Under the pieces are notes generated by a model that was not told the DNA's origin, ran no database searches, and was given only the letters and a program-made list of their open reading frames with translations. This document shows, one piece after another, positions 1 through 5,452 of a stretch of DNA of 6,682 bases. The stretch comes from Rubrobacter sp. (GTDB taxonomy: Bacteria > Actinomycetota > Rubrobacteria > Rubrobacterales > Rubrobacteraceae), in the NCBI GenBank assembly GCA_016781705.1, contig JADDPV010000249.1:7099-13780 (forward strand), given 5' to 3'. Position 1 is the first letter of the stretch; each line of letters starts with the position of its first letter. Made by a program: the position numbers and the translations under genes.

Positions 1-1
1 C

Positions 2-802
2 GCGGCGGCGGCCGTCACCTACTCGGCTCTGCGCTCGCGCGGCCTCGGTACCGCCCGCGTCGCCGTCGCCGTCGCCACCATCTCCGTGCTGGTCTACGGG
101 ACGCTCGCGGCGATCTTCCTGGCGAGCCTGATCTACCTCGTCCTGGACCGCGAGCTGAACCGCGCCGCGACGGCGGCCTCGCTGCTCGCGCTCTTGGCCA
201 CGTCCTGCTTCTTGCTGCTCTGCTACCTCGCCTACCGCCGCCCGGCCGCCGCGAGGCGCTTCCTGACCGGCCTGTTGTACGGGGCGGGCCGCCTGTTCTT
301 CAGGAGGCGTCCCCGCGCGAGGACGGAGGTGAGGGCGGCCAGGATCGTGCTGCGCCTGCAGGGCGAGATGCGCGCGCTGCGCGAGCAGCTCCTCTACCAT
401 CCTCTGGCCGCCTTGAGGCTCTTCGCGCTGGCGTTGGGTTACTGGTTCCTCGACGCCCTGTGCCTGTTCGTGATCTTCGTGGCTCTAGGAGTCCCGACCG
501 GCGGCGTGGAGCTGTTCGTGGCCTACGGGGTCGCGATGACCTTCGGTTCCCTGCCCCTCACCCCCGGCGGGTTGGGCGTCTTCGAGGCGACGATGCTGGG
601 CGTGCTCGCCCTGCTCGGCATCGGCTACGAGGCTGCCATCCCGGTCTTGGGCTACCGGCTCTTCAACTTCTGGCTGCCCATCCCGCTCGCCGCCATCCTC
701 TACCCGACCCTGCAGATGGGCTCCGCCAGGTACGCCCGCGAACCCGAACGCGAGGACGAACAGCGCGGGGACAAAGCCCCGCGCGAAAAGAAGAAGTCTT
801 GA
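2..802 (+). CDS. Flippase-like integral membrane protein, LPG-synthase TM family (partial, 5' end outside window)
   Basis: The frame is open from the left edge, so the first internal start (GTG at 86) is probably not the true start; 266 residues are visible. Hydrophobic segments lie at about residues 27-48, 54-76 and 134-163, with two or three more in the last third. A long Arg-rich loop (about 77-130) separates the second and third segments. Near nt 551-586 the protein reads LPLTPGGLGVFE, the Pro-Gly-Gly-Leu-Gly...Glu signature I associate with the lysylphosphatidylglycerol-synthase transmembrane family (PF03706/COG0392), which includes the MprF flippase half. Members sit in the cytoplasmic membrane and are thought to move or modify lipids. 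No catalytic synthase domain is visible here. The C-terminus is a charged cytoplasmic-type tail ending in KKKS. The gene converges on the protease gene with a 31-bp gap. Family assignment is fairly sure; substrate is unknown. Confidence 0.8.
   Translation, partial: AAAAVTYSALRSRGLGTARVAVAVATISVLVYGTLAAIFLASLIYLVLDRELNRAATAASLLALLATSCFLLLCYLAYRRPAAARRFLTGLLYGAGRLFFRRRPRARTEVRAARIVLRLQGEMRALREQLLYHPLAALRLFALALGYWFLDALCLFVIFVALGVPTGGVELFVAYGVAMTFGSLPLTPGGLGVFEATMLGVLALLGIGYEAAIPVLGYRLFNFWLPIPLAAILYPTLQMGSARYAREPEREDEQRGDKAPREKKKS
763..784. terminator. Perfect 8-bp GC stem at the end of the membrane-protein gene, candidate (bidirectional) terminator
   Basis: GCGCGGGG (763-770), a 6-nt loop, then CCCCGCGC (777-784) form a perfect stem inside the last codons of the membrane-protein gene. 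A second forward copy of GCGCGGGG at 822-829, just before the protease stop codon region, can pair with the same CCCCGCGC instead. The site lies where two converging genes end, the usual place for a two-way terminator. Neither strand has a clear T-run after the stem, so intrinsic termination is doubtful and the role is an inference. Confidence 0.4.
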
Positions 803-833
803 GCCTCCCCCGGGCTTCGCGGCGCGGGGTCGG

Positions 834-1916
834 TCAGCTGCCGCGCTCGCCGAGCCGGAGGTCTAGCCGCCTCTCTTCGCCGTCGCGGAGCACGGTCACC
901 TCGACCCGGTCTCCGGGCCGGTAGCGGCGCAGCGCGGAGAGCAGGTCGCCGGAGCCGCGTACCTCCTCCTCACCTAGAGCCGTGACGACGTCCCCCGCCT
1001 CGATGCCGGCGCGTCCGGCGGGGCCGCTCCTCTCTACCTCCGTCACGAGCGCTCCGGACTCGGCCGAGACACCGAACCGGCGCGCCGTCTCCGGGGCGAG
1101 GTCGGAGAGGGCGACGCCGAGGTACGGTCGGGTCGCCTCGCCACCCTCGATAAGCTGGTCCGCAACCTGCGTCGCGGTGTAGGCGGGGATGGCGAAGCCG
1201 ATGCTCTCCGCCCCGGTCTCGGCCGGGGGCAGGTACGCGACGTTGATGCCGATGACCTCGCCGTTCCGGTTCGCGAGGGCTCCGCCGGAGTTGCCCGGCG
1301 AGATCGCGGCGTCCGTCTGGATCAGGTCCACCAGCGCCGTCTGCTGCCGGCCGCCGGTGAGCTCGGTCGGGATCTCGCGCCCGATGCCGCTCACCACCCC
1401 CGAGGTCACGGTAGATTGGAAGCCCGACGGGCTTCCCACGGCGACGGCTATCTGGCCCACCGCGAGGTTTCGCGCGTCGCCGAAGCTCGCTGCCGGTAGA
1501 CCCTCCCGGTCTACCCGGATGACGGCGAGGTCTGTTGCCGGATCCGTGCCGACGACCTCGCCCCTCTCGGTGGTGCCGTCGGCGAACGCGACGTTCACCT
1601 CGCTCGCCCCCTCGACGACGTGGTTGTTCGTGATGATGTAGCCGTCCTCGCGGTAGATCACGCCGCTCCCGATCCCCTCGTCCTCCTGAGCCCCCAGGGG
1701 TGTCTCCTCGATGGCCCTGACGTTGACCTGCACCACGCTCGGCTCGACCTGAGCCGCGACCTTCGCCACCGGTTCACCCTCCGGAACCCCCGCCGGCTCG
1801 GGTGGGGCTCCCCTGGCCTCCCGCGTCCCGACGCCGCCCGCCCCCATGGAGTAGGTGGCGACCGCCACGACCGCCAAAGCGCCCAGGAGGACGGCCGCGA
1901 GTGGTAGGCGCCTCAA
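834..1916 (-). CDS. htrA: HtrA/DegP-type trypsin-like serine protease with one C-terminal PDZ domain
   Basis: 360 residues. Residues about 4-28 form a hydrophobic stretch after MRR, a signal peptide or uncleaved membrane anchor, so the enzyme acts outside the membrane. A low-complexity Pro/Glu/Gly linker (about 30-50) follows. The chymotrypsin-fold protease domain spans about 52-255 with the full triad: H99 in TNNHVV, D129 in TDLAV and S210 in GNSGG. A PDZ domain covers about 263-353, with the peptide-binding loop YLGV near its start and the AGIEAGD segment typical of HtrA PDZs. One PDZ and a membrane anchor resemble DegS and actinobacterial HtrA/PepD proteins rather than two-PDZ DegP. Expected role: surface protein quality control or stress sensing by cleaving misfolded or regulatory proteins. 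The start is TTG, chosen because it overlaps the sigma-factor stop by 4 bp (TTGA) and has GGGAGG 7 nt upstream. Co-expression with the sigma gene is therefore likely. Confidence 0.93.
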   Translation of the reverse strand: MRRLPLAAVLLGALAVVAVATYSMGAGGVGTREARGAPPEPAGVPEGEPVAKVAAQVEPSVVQVNVRAIEETPLGAQEDEGIGSGVIYREDGYIITNNHVVEGASEVNVAFADGTTERGEVVGTDPATDLAVIRVDREGLPAASFGDARNLAVGQIAVAVGSPSGFQSTVTSGVVSGIGREIPTELTGGRQQTALVDLIQTDAAISPGNSGGALANRNGEVIGINVAYLPPAETGAESIGFAIPAYTATQVADQLIEGGEATRPYLGVALSDLAPETARRFGVSAESGALVTEVERSGPAGRAGIEAGDVVTALGEEEVRGSGDLLSALRRYRPGDRVEVTVLRDGEERRLDLRLGERGS

Positions 1917-2821
1917 GCCACGGCCTCCCGCGAGACCCGGCGGCGGCGCGGTTCGCCGCCGGTGCCGAGGAGGCGTTCGGCCTCGCGCTGCAGCTGGCGC
2001 ACCCGCTCCCTGGAGATGTCCAACTCCTCGGAGAGCTCGCCCAGGGTCGCCTTCTCGCGGTCGTCGAGGCCGTAGCGCCTGACGAGCACGTAGCGGGGGC
2101 GCGGCGGCAGCCCCTCGACGGCTTCGCGCAGCCGCAGGCGGTCCGCCTCGCGGGCGATCTCCTCCGCCGGGTCGGGGAGATCCTCGTCCTCGACGAAGTC
2201 CCCGAGCTCGGAGGCGTCCGTCTCGGGCCTCAAGGGCCGGTTGAGGCTCGTCACGTCCGGGACGGCGTCCAGCACGGCGAGCACCTCCCCGGTCTCCCAG
2301 CCGAGCCTCTGGGCGATCTCATCATCCAGAGGCTCCCGCCCGAGCTCCGCGGAGAGCTCGCCGTAGGCCCGGCGCATCTTGCGCACCTTCTCGGTCATAT
2401 GGACCGGCAGCCGGATGGTGCGTCCCTTGTCGGCGACGGCGCGCTGCACGGCCTGCCTTATCCACCACGTGGCGTACGTCGAGAACCTGTAGCCGCGGTC
2501 GGGGTCGAACTTCTCCACCGCCTTCATCAGGCCTATGTTCCCCTCCTGGATGAGGTCCTCGAAGGGCAGCCCGTAGCCGCGATACTTCTTGGCTACGCTC
2601 ACCACGAGCCTGAGGTTCTTCTCGATGAGCCGCCGCCTCGCCCTCTTGTCGCCGGCCTTCGCCCGCGTCGACAGCTCTATCTCCTCGGCATGCGTGAGCA
2701 GGGCGCCTCTGGCGATGTACGCCATGTATCTGGCGAGGGAGTCCGTCGTATCGGGACGACCCCCGCGAAAACGCGTCCTCGGCTGCCGCCCGCCGTCCCC
2801 CGCCAGGATCTTCCCTCCCAT
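1913..2821 (-). CDS. RNA polymerase sigma-70 family factor, primary-like (group 2 type, no region 1.1)
   Basis: 302 residues, with regions 1.2 to 4.2 but no acidic region 1.1. Region 1.2 is at about 27-58 (DSLARYMAYIARGALLT). Region 2 covers about 60-142: core-binding DLIQEGNIGLMKAV at 89-102, and the DNA-melting aromatics F113, Y116, W119 and W120. Region 2.4 reads RQAVQRAVADKGRTIRLPVHM and is near-canonical. Region 3 spans about 143-215, followed by an acidic linker (SELGDFVEDEDLPDP). Region 4 is at about 233-285 with helix-turn-helix LGELSEELDISRERVRQLQ; R271, E272 and R275 match the residues that read the -35 element. A short Arg-rich tail follows. The protein should direct RNA polymerase to promoters close to housekeeping ones. 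The ATG is preceded by GGGAG with 6-nt spacing. It is shorter than RpoD/SigA and is probably an alternative sigma of the RpoD-like group. The gene leads an operon with htrA and is divergent from the response regulator. No anti-sigma gene is seen. Confidence 0.93.
   Translation of the reverse strand: MGGKILAGDGGRQPRTRFRGGRPDTTDSLARYMAYIARGALLTHAEEIELSTRAKAGDKRARRRLIEKNLRLVVSVAKKYRGYGLPFEDLIQEGNIGLMKAVEKFDPDRGYRFSTYATWWIRQAVQRAVADKGRTIRLPVHMTEKVRKMRRAYGELSAELGREPLDDEIAQRLGWETGEVLAVLDAVPDVTSLNRPLRPETDASELGDFVEDEDLPDPAEEIAREADRLRLREAVEGLPPRPRYVLVRRYGLDDREKATLGELSEELDISRERVRQLQREAERLLGTGGEPRRRRVSREAVA
1924..1929 (-). promoter_or_regulatory. Shine-Dalgarno site of the protease gene, inside the sigma gene
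   Basis: On the minus strand GGGAGG stands 7 nt before the TTG start at 1916 and lies within the last sigma-factor codons. It fixes the unusual TTG start and supports translational coupling of the two genes. Confidence 0.75.
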
Positions 2822-2928
2822 GACCTTCTCCCTTCTCCTGCGTCTGGTCCGTCCGGCGCCGCCGGTCGCGGGACGGGCACCCTCGTTTCTCGCCGCTTGT
2901 TCGGTTGCCCTTCAGGATGGACCTTCGG

Positions 2929-2954
2929 CATGAGAAGAGCCTTTGCATCTCATG
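2929..2954. repeat. Inverted repeat CATGAGA-N12-TCTCATG, candidate operator
   Basis: CATGAGA (2929-2935) and TCTCATG (2948-2954) are perfect 7-bp half-sites separated by 12 bp. The right arm also belongs to the 8-bp palindrome CTCATGAG (2949-2956), so CATGAG also occurs as a direct repeat 22 bp apart, about two helical turns. Such spacing suits a dimeric regulator; binding is an inference. Confidence 0.35.
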
Positions 2955-2967
2955 AGGGTTTTCACAG

Positions 2968-2981
2968 AAACGGCGCCGTTT
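2968..2981. promoter_or_regulatory. Perfect 14-bp palindrome AAACGGCGCCGTTT, candidate operator
   Basis: The 14 bases are self-complementary without a mismatch. They sit 39 bp before the regulator start and about 146 bp before the sigma start, in non-coding DNA between divergent operons. That position is typical of a repressor or activator site. The protein that binds it is unknown; OmpR-family regulators more often prefer direct repeats. Confidence 0.45.
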
Positions 2982-3007
2982 GGCCCCGCTAGGGTCCCGT
3001 CGGGGGT

Positions 3008-3015
3008 GAGAGGGG
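3008..3015 (+). promoter_or_regulatory. Shine-Dalgarno site choosing the regulator start at 3021
   Basis: GAGAGGGG ends 5 nt before the ATG at 3021 (7 nt from the GAGG core). The alternative ATG at 3033, which begins at MRVLVIEDEE, has only a weak GTGGTG upstream, and an upstream in-frame TTG at 2943 would put intergenic dyads inside the gene. The start at 3021 is therefore preferred. Confidence 0.65.
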
Positions 3016-3020
3016 CGATA

Positions 3021-3752
3021 ATGCGTGGTGCGATGCGGGTGCTGGTGATCGAGGACGAGGAGAGGTTGGCGCGGCTGATCTCGCGCGTCTTCAGGGAGGA
3101 GGGCTACGCGGTAGAGGCGGAGACGAACGGCCGCGCCGCCCTCAGGCGCGCTCTCTCCGGCGACTTCGACCTCCTCGTGGTGGACTGGATGCTCCCGGAG
3201 TTGAGCGGCGTGCAGATCGTCAAGAGGCTGCGGGCGGCGGAGGTGGAGACGCCCGCGCTCATGCTCACCGCCAGAGACCAGATCGAGGACCGCGTCGAGG
3301 GCCTGGACGCCGGCGCCGACGACTACCTCCCCAAGCCCTTCGCCTTCCCCGAGCTCCTCGCCCGCGCCCGAGCCCTCACCCGCCGCAAGGCCGACGGCGG
3401 CGGCGGAGGTAGCAAAGGCGCGCCCGACCGCGCGGTCCTCGAGGCCGGCGACGTCACGCTCGACCCGGTGCGCCACGTGGTCCGCCGCGGCGGCGAGGCC
3501 GTGGACCTGACCGCCAAGGAGTTCGCGCTGCTCGCGACCCTCCTGCAGCGCCCCGGGCAGGTCTTCACCCGCTCGGTCCTCCTGGATACGGTATGGGGCG
3601 GCTCCTCGGACGTGTACACCAACGTCGTGGACCTCTACGTCTCCTACCTCCGCAAGAAGCTCGACCGGCAGAGCCGGGGCGAGCCCTCGCGCATCCGCAC
3701 CGTCCGTGGGGTCGGCTACACCTTCGAGCCCCGACCGGCGGAGCGGCGCTGA
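3021..3752 (+). CDS. OmpR/PhoB-family response regulator
   Basis: 243 residues, normal for the family. The receiver domain (about 5-120) has the acidic pocket E11/D12, phospho-acceptor D55 in VVDWMLP, switch T83 and conserved K105 in PKPF. A Gly-rich linker (126-133) joins it to a winged-helix DNA-binding domain (about 138-236). That domain shows the family marks LTAKEFALL, the recognition-helix segment NVVDLYVSYLRKKLD, and the wing RTVRGVGYTF. Phosphorylation by the partner kinase should promote dimerisation and promoter binding. The stop TGA shares one base with the kinase ATG, so the pair is co-translated. The shared upstream region with the sigma-htrA operon makes that operon and itself likely targets (inference). 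Target stimulus is unknown. A start at 3033 would remove only four residues. Confidence 0.95.
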   Translation: MRGAMRVLVIEDEERLARLISRVFREEGYAVEAETNGRAALRRALSGDFDLLVVDWMLPELSGVQIVKRLRAAEVETPALMLTARDQIEDRVEGLDAGADDYLPKPFAFPELLARARALTRRKADGGGGGSKGAPDRAVLEAGDVTLDPVRHVVRRGGEAVDLTAKEFALLATLLQRPGQVFTRSVLLDTVWGGSSDVYTNVVDLYVSYLRKKLDRQSRGEPSRIRTVRGVGYTFEPRPAERR

Positions 3753-5068
3753 TGTTCGGGCGTATCCGATGGCGCTTGACGATGGGGTACGTGGGCATCC
3801 TGGCGCTCATCCTGCTCCTCTTCGGCGTCGTGGTGGTGACCGTCTTCGAGAAGCAGGTCACCAGGCAGCAGAACGAGCTGCTCGAGCGGCGGGCGGAGAG
3901 CCTGGCGAAGGACCTCTCATACATCGAGGAGGGCGAGCGAGCCCTCGGTGAGTCCGGGGGATTCGCCTGGATCGCCCTGACCCCGGACGCTACCGTCGTG
4001 GTGAACCGCGCCCCCGAGGCCTTGGCCTTGGGCCTGCCGCTGGAAGAGCCGGCTCGCGGGGCCGTCCGCAGCGGGGAGACGCAGCTGGGGTACGTCGAAA
4101 ATCCGGACGGCGAGATGGTGTGGGTCGCCAGCGCCCCGATGACGATAGCGGGCAGGACGGTCGGCGTGCTGCAGTACGCCAGGTCGCCCGAGGTCGTGGA
4201 GGAGACCGTGCGCGACCTCGTCCTCGTCCTGACGTTGGTCGGGGCCGGCGCCCTGGCCCTGGCCGCGGTCGGCGGGCTTTTCATGTCCGGGCGAGCGATG
4301 CGGCCCGTGAGGGGAGCGTTCGACCGGCAGCGCGCCTTCATCGCCGATGCCTCGCACGAACTGAAGACGCCCCTCACCCTGATCCGGGCCAACGCCGAGG
4401 TCCTCTCGCGCGGCCTCGAAGACGAGGACGACCGGGAGCTGGTCGGGGACCTGCTCGACGAGACCGACCGGATGAGCGCCCTCCTCTCCGATCTCCTCAC
4501 CCTGGCGCGCCTGGATGCCGGCAAGCTTGCCGTCGCGCGCGAGCCCTTCAACCTTGCGGCCACCATCGCCGAGACCTCCGAGCGCTTCGCCGCCCGCGCC
4601 GAGGCCGAGGGGAAAAAGCTGGAGGTGCGCACCTCCGGCAAGCTCCCGGCGGTAGGCGACGCGGAGAAGGCGGCCCAGATCCTGGCCGCCCTCCTCGACA
4701 ACGCCCTGCGCTTCACCCCGCCCGGCGGCCTCGTCGCCGTCGAGGCCCGGGCGGCGGAGAGGCATGTTGAGGCGACCGTCGCGGATACGGGCCCTGGCGT
4801 CTCGCCCGAAGACCTGCCGCGCATCTTCGACCGCTTCTACCGCGCCGACAAGGGGAGCGCGGCCCGCACCCGGCACGCTAGCAGCGCGCCGGACGGCATA
4901 CCGGACGGCGCGTCGTCCGGCGGCACGGGCCTCGGCCTCGCCATCGCCCGCGACCTCGCCCGCGCCCAGAACGGCGACCTTCTCGCCGAGAACGCCGGAA
5001 AGAACGGGGCTGTCGAGGACGAAGCCGGCGGCGCCCGCTTCACGCTCACCCTGCCCGCCGGCCTCTGA
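3752..5068 (+). CDS. Membrane sensor histidine kinase, partner of the upstream regulator
   Basis: 438 residues. A first membrane helix is at about 11-32, an extracytoplasmic sensor region at about 33-155, and a second helix at about 156-178. The phospho-acceptor is H202 in SHELKTP. The catalytic ATPase domain has N317 in the N box (LLDNALRFTP), DTGPG from D345, the F box FDRFYRAD (359-366) and the G2 box GGTGLGL (390-396). Only about 24 residues lie between helix 2 and H202, too few for a HAMP domain. The ATP lid carries an extra Ser/Gly/Pro-rich stretch (367-389) containing PDGIPDGA. The enzyme should autophosphorylate at H202 and transfer phosphate to D55 of the regulator. The ATG overlaps the regulator stop by 1 bp and has GGAG 8 nt upstream, which selects it over an in-frame start inside the regulator gene. 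The signal sensed is unknown; the sensor region matches no family I recognise. Confidence 0.94.
   Translation: MFGRIRWRLTMGYVGILALILLLFGVVVVTVFEKQVTRQQNELLERRAESLAKDLSYIEEGERALGESGGFAWIALTPDATVVVNRAPEALALGLPLEEPARGAVRSGETQLGYVENPDGEMVWVASAPMTIAGRTVGVLQYARSPEVVEETVRDLVLVLTLVGAGALALAAVGGLFMSGRAMRPVRGAFDRQRAFIADASHELKTPLTLIRANAEVLSRGLEDEDDRELVGDLLDETDRMSALLSDLLTLARLDAGKLAVAREPFNLAATIAETSERFAARAEAEGKKLEVRTSGKLPAVGDAEKAAQILAALLDNALRFTPPGGLVAVEARAAERHVEATVADTGPGVSPEDLPRIFDRFYRADKGSAARTRHASSAPDGIPDGASSGGTGLGLAIARDLARAQNGDLLAENAGKNGAVEDEAGGARFTLTLPAGL
4889..4909 (+). repeat. Tandem CCGGACGGC repeat inside the kinase ATP lid
   Basis: CCGGACGGC occurs at 4889-4897 and 4901-4909 with a 12-bp period, encoding PDGI and PDGA (residues 380-387). 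The period keeps the frame, so it looks like a small in-frame duplication in a tolerant loop. Confidence 0.6.
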
Positions 5069-5452
5069 GCCCAAAGCTCGCAAACCCGGGTCTTTGCCGA
5101 TACCTCGCTACCGGGGGATGGGTTTACGGTCGCGGAAGAAGCCGCCGTTCGGGCCGTCTTCGGGCAGCGTGGCGAGTCAGACGAGGGTATCAGCGGCATC
5201 CGCTGGAGAGCGCGGCGCTCCCGAGCCGCCCATGTCCGTCCTGACCCAGACCGGGCACATGGCGTTGGCTCCTACGTCGCCACGGACCGCCGGTCACCGC
5301 TTCGGGCGCTATCCACGACGAGCTACTCCTCTTCCTTCGCGTCATCCCGCCTGGCGCTCGGGCCAGACCGGATGGTACAACGCCCGCTCCCGCAGCACGA
5401 AGAAGCGGGGTCATCGGTAGGTGACCCCGCCACGATACGAGCTTTCGTCTCT
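5069..5452. other. 384-bp gap between converging genes, no convincing gene, many inverted repeats
   Basis: No tRNA T-arm, 6S, tmRNA, SRP or RNase P signature was found. Candidate stems: GATACCTCG (5099-5107) with CGAGGGTATC (5182-5191, one bulged G); GCGG (5132-5135) with CCGC (5142-5145); CAGCGG-CAT-CCGCTG (5191-5205); GAGCG-CGG-CGCTC (5208-5220); and CCATGT (5230-5235) with ACATGG (5257-5262). Open frames exist: minus strand 5190-5414, and the kinase frame, which stays open past its stop. None shows a domain, a good ribosome site or a plausible composition. The region could be a structured RNA, a long untranslated end or decayed sequence. Confidence 0.5.
5405..5430 (-). terminator. Rho-independent-like terminator of the moeZ gene
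   Basis: GCGGGGTCA (5405-5413) and TGACCCCGC (5422-5430) form a perfect 9-bp stem with an 8-nt loop, 22 bp beyond the moeZ stop. Read on the minus strand the stem is followed by TTCTTCGT, a weak T-rich tract, whereas the plus-strand side has none. It therefore fits termination of moeZ transcripts better than those of the kinase. Confidence 0.65.

Larger units (their letters stand above)
2822..3020. promoter_or_regulatory. Divergent control region between sigma-htrA and the two-component operon
   Basis: This 199-bp gap must hold the promoters of both operons. The stretch 2941-2970 is its most AT-rich part. It contains two dyads, listed separately. I could not find a convincing -35/-10 pair on either strand at standard spacing. 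A GATAAT at 3017-3022 resembles a -10 element but overlaps the regulator's start codon. Confidence 0.7.

Noticed and set aside
1802..2992. Long plus-strand open frame (about 396 codons) opposite the sigma factor gene
   Set aside because: It is antisense to a clear sigma factor; its Pro/Arg/Leu-rich composition and lack of any domain are typical of frames left open by high-GC codon use.
3565..5083. Long minus-strand open frames opposite the kinase gene
   Set aside because: Arg/Ser- or Gly/Ala-rich translations without motifs, fully antisense to a well-conserved kinase.
5110..5170. GGGGGATGGG and GGAAGAAGCCGC, faintly reminiscent of c-di-AMP riboswitch and SRP RNA cores
   Set aside because: Other conserved blocks of both RNAs are missing and no suitable downstream gene is present on that strand.
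5069..5371. Kinase reading frame stays open past its TGA for over 100 codons, suggesting readthrough or an interrupted fusion
   Set aside because: No domain, no in-frame start before 5372 and no readthrough context; a run of this length is unsurprising at this GC content.
5339..5400. Short minus-strand frame reading FFVLRERALYHPVWPERQAG, which looks protein-like
   Set aside because: A stop lies two codons upstream and only about 20 residues remain; too short to support a gene remnant.
5190..5414. 74-codon minus-strand frame in the gap after moeZ
   Set aside because: Low-complexity Arg/Ser/Gly protein whose start overlaps the terminator stem; no ribosome site or family signature.
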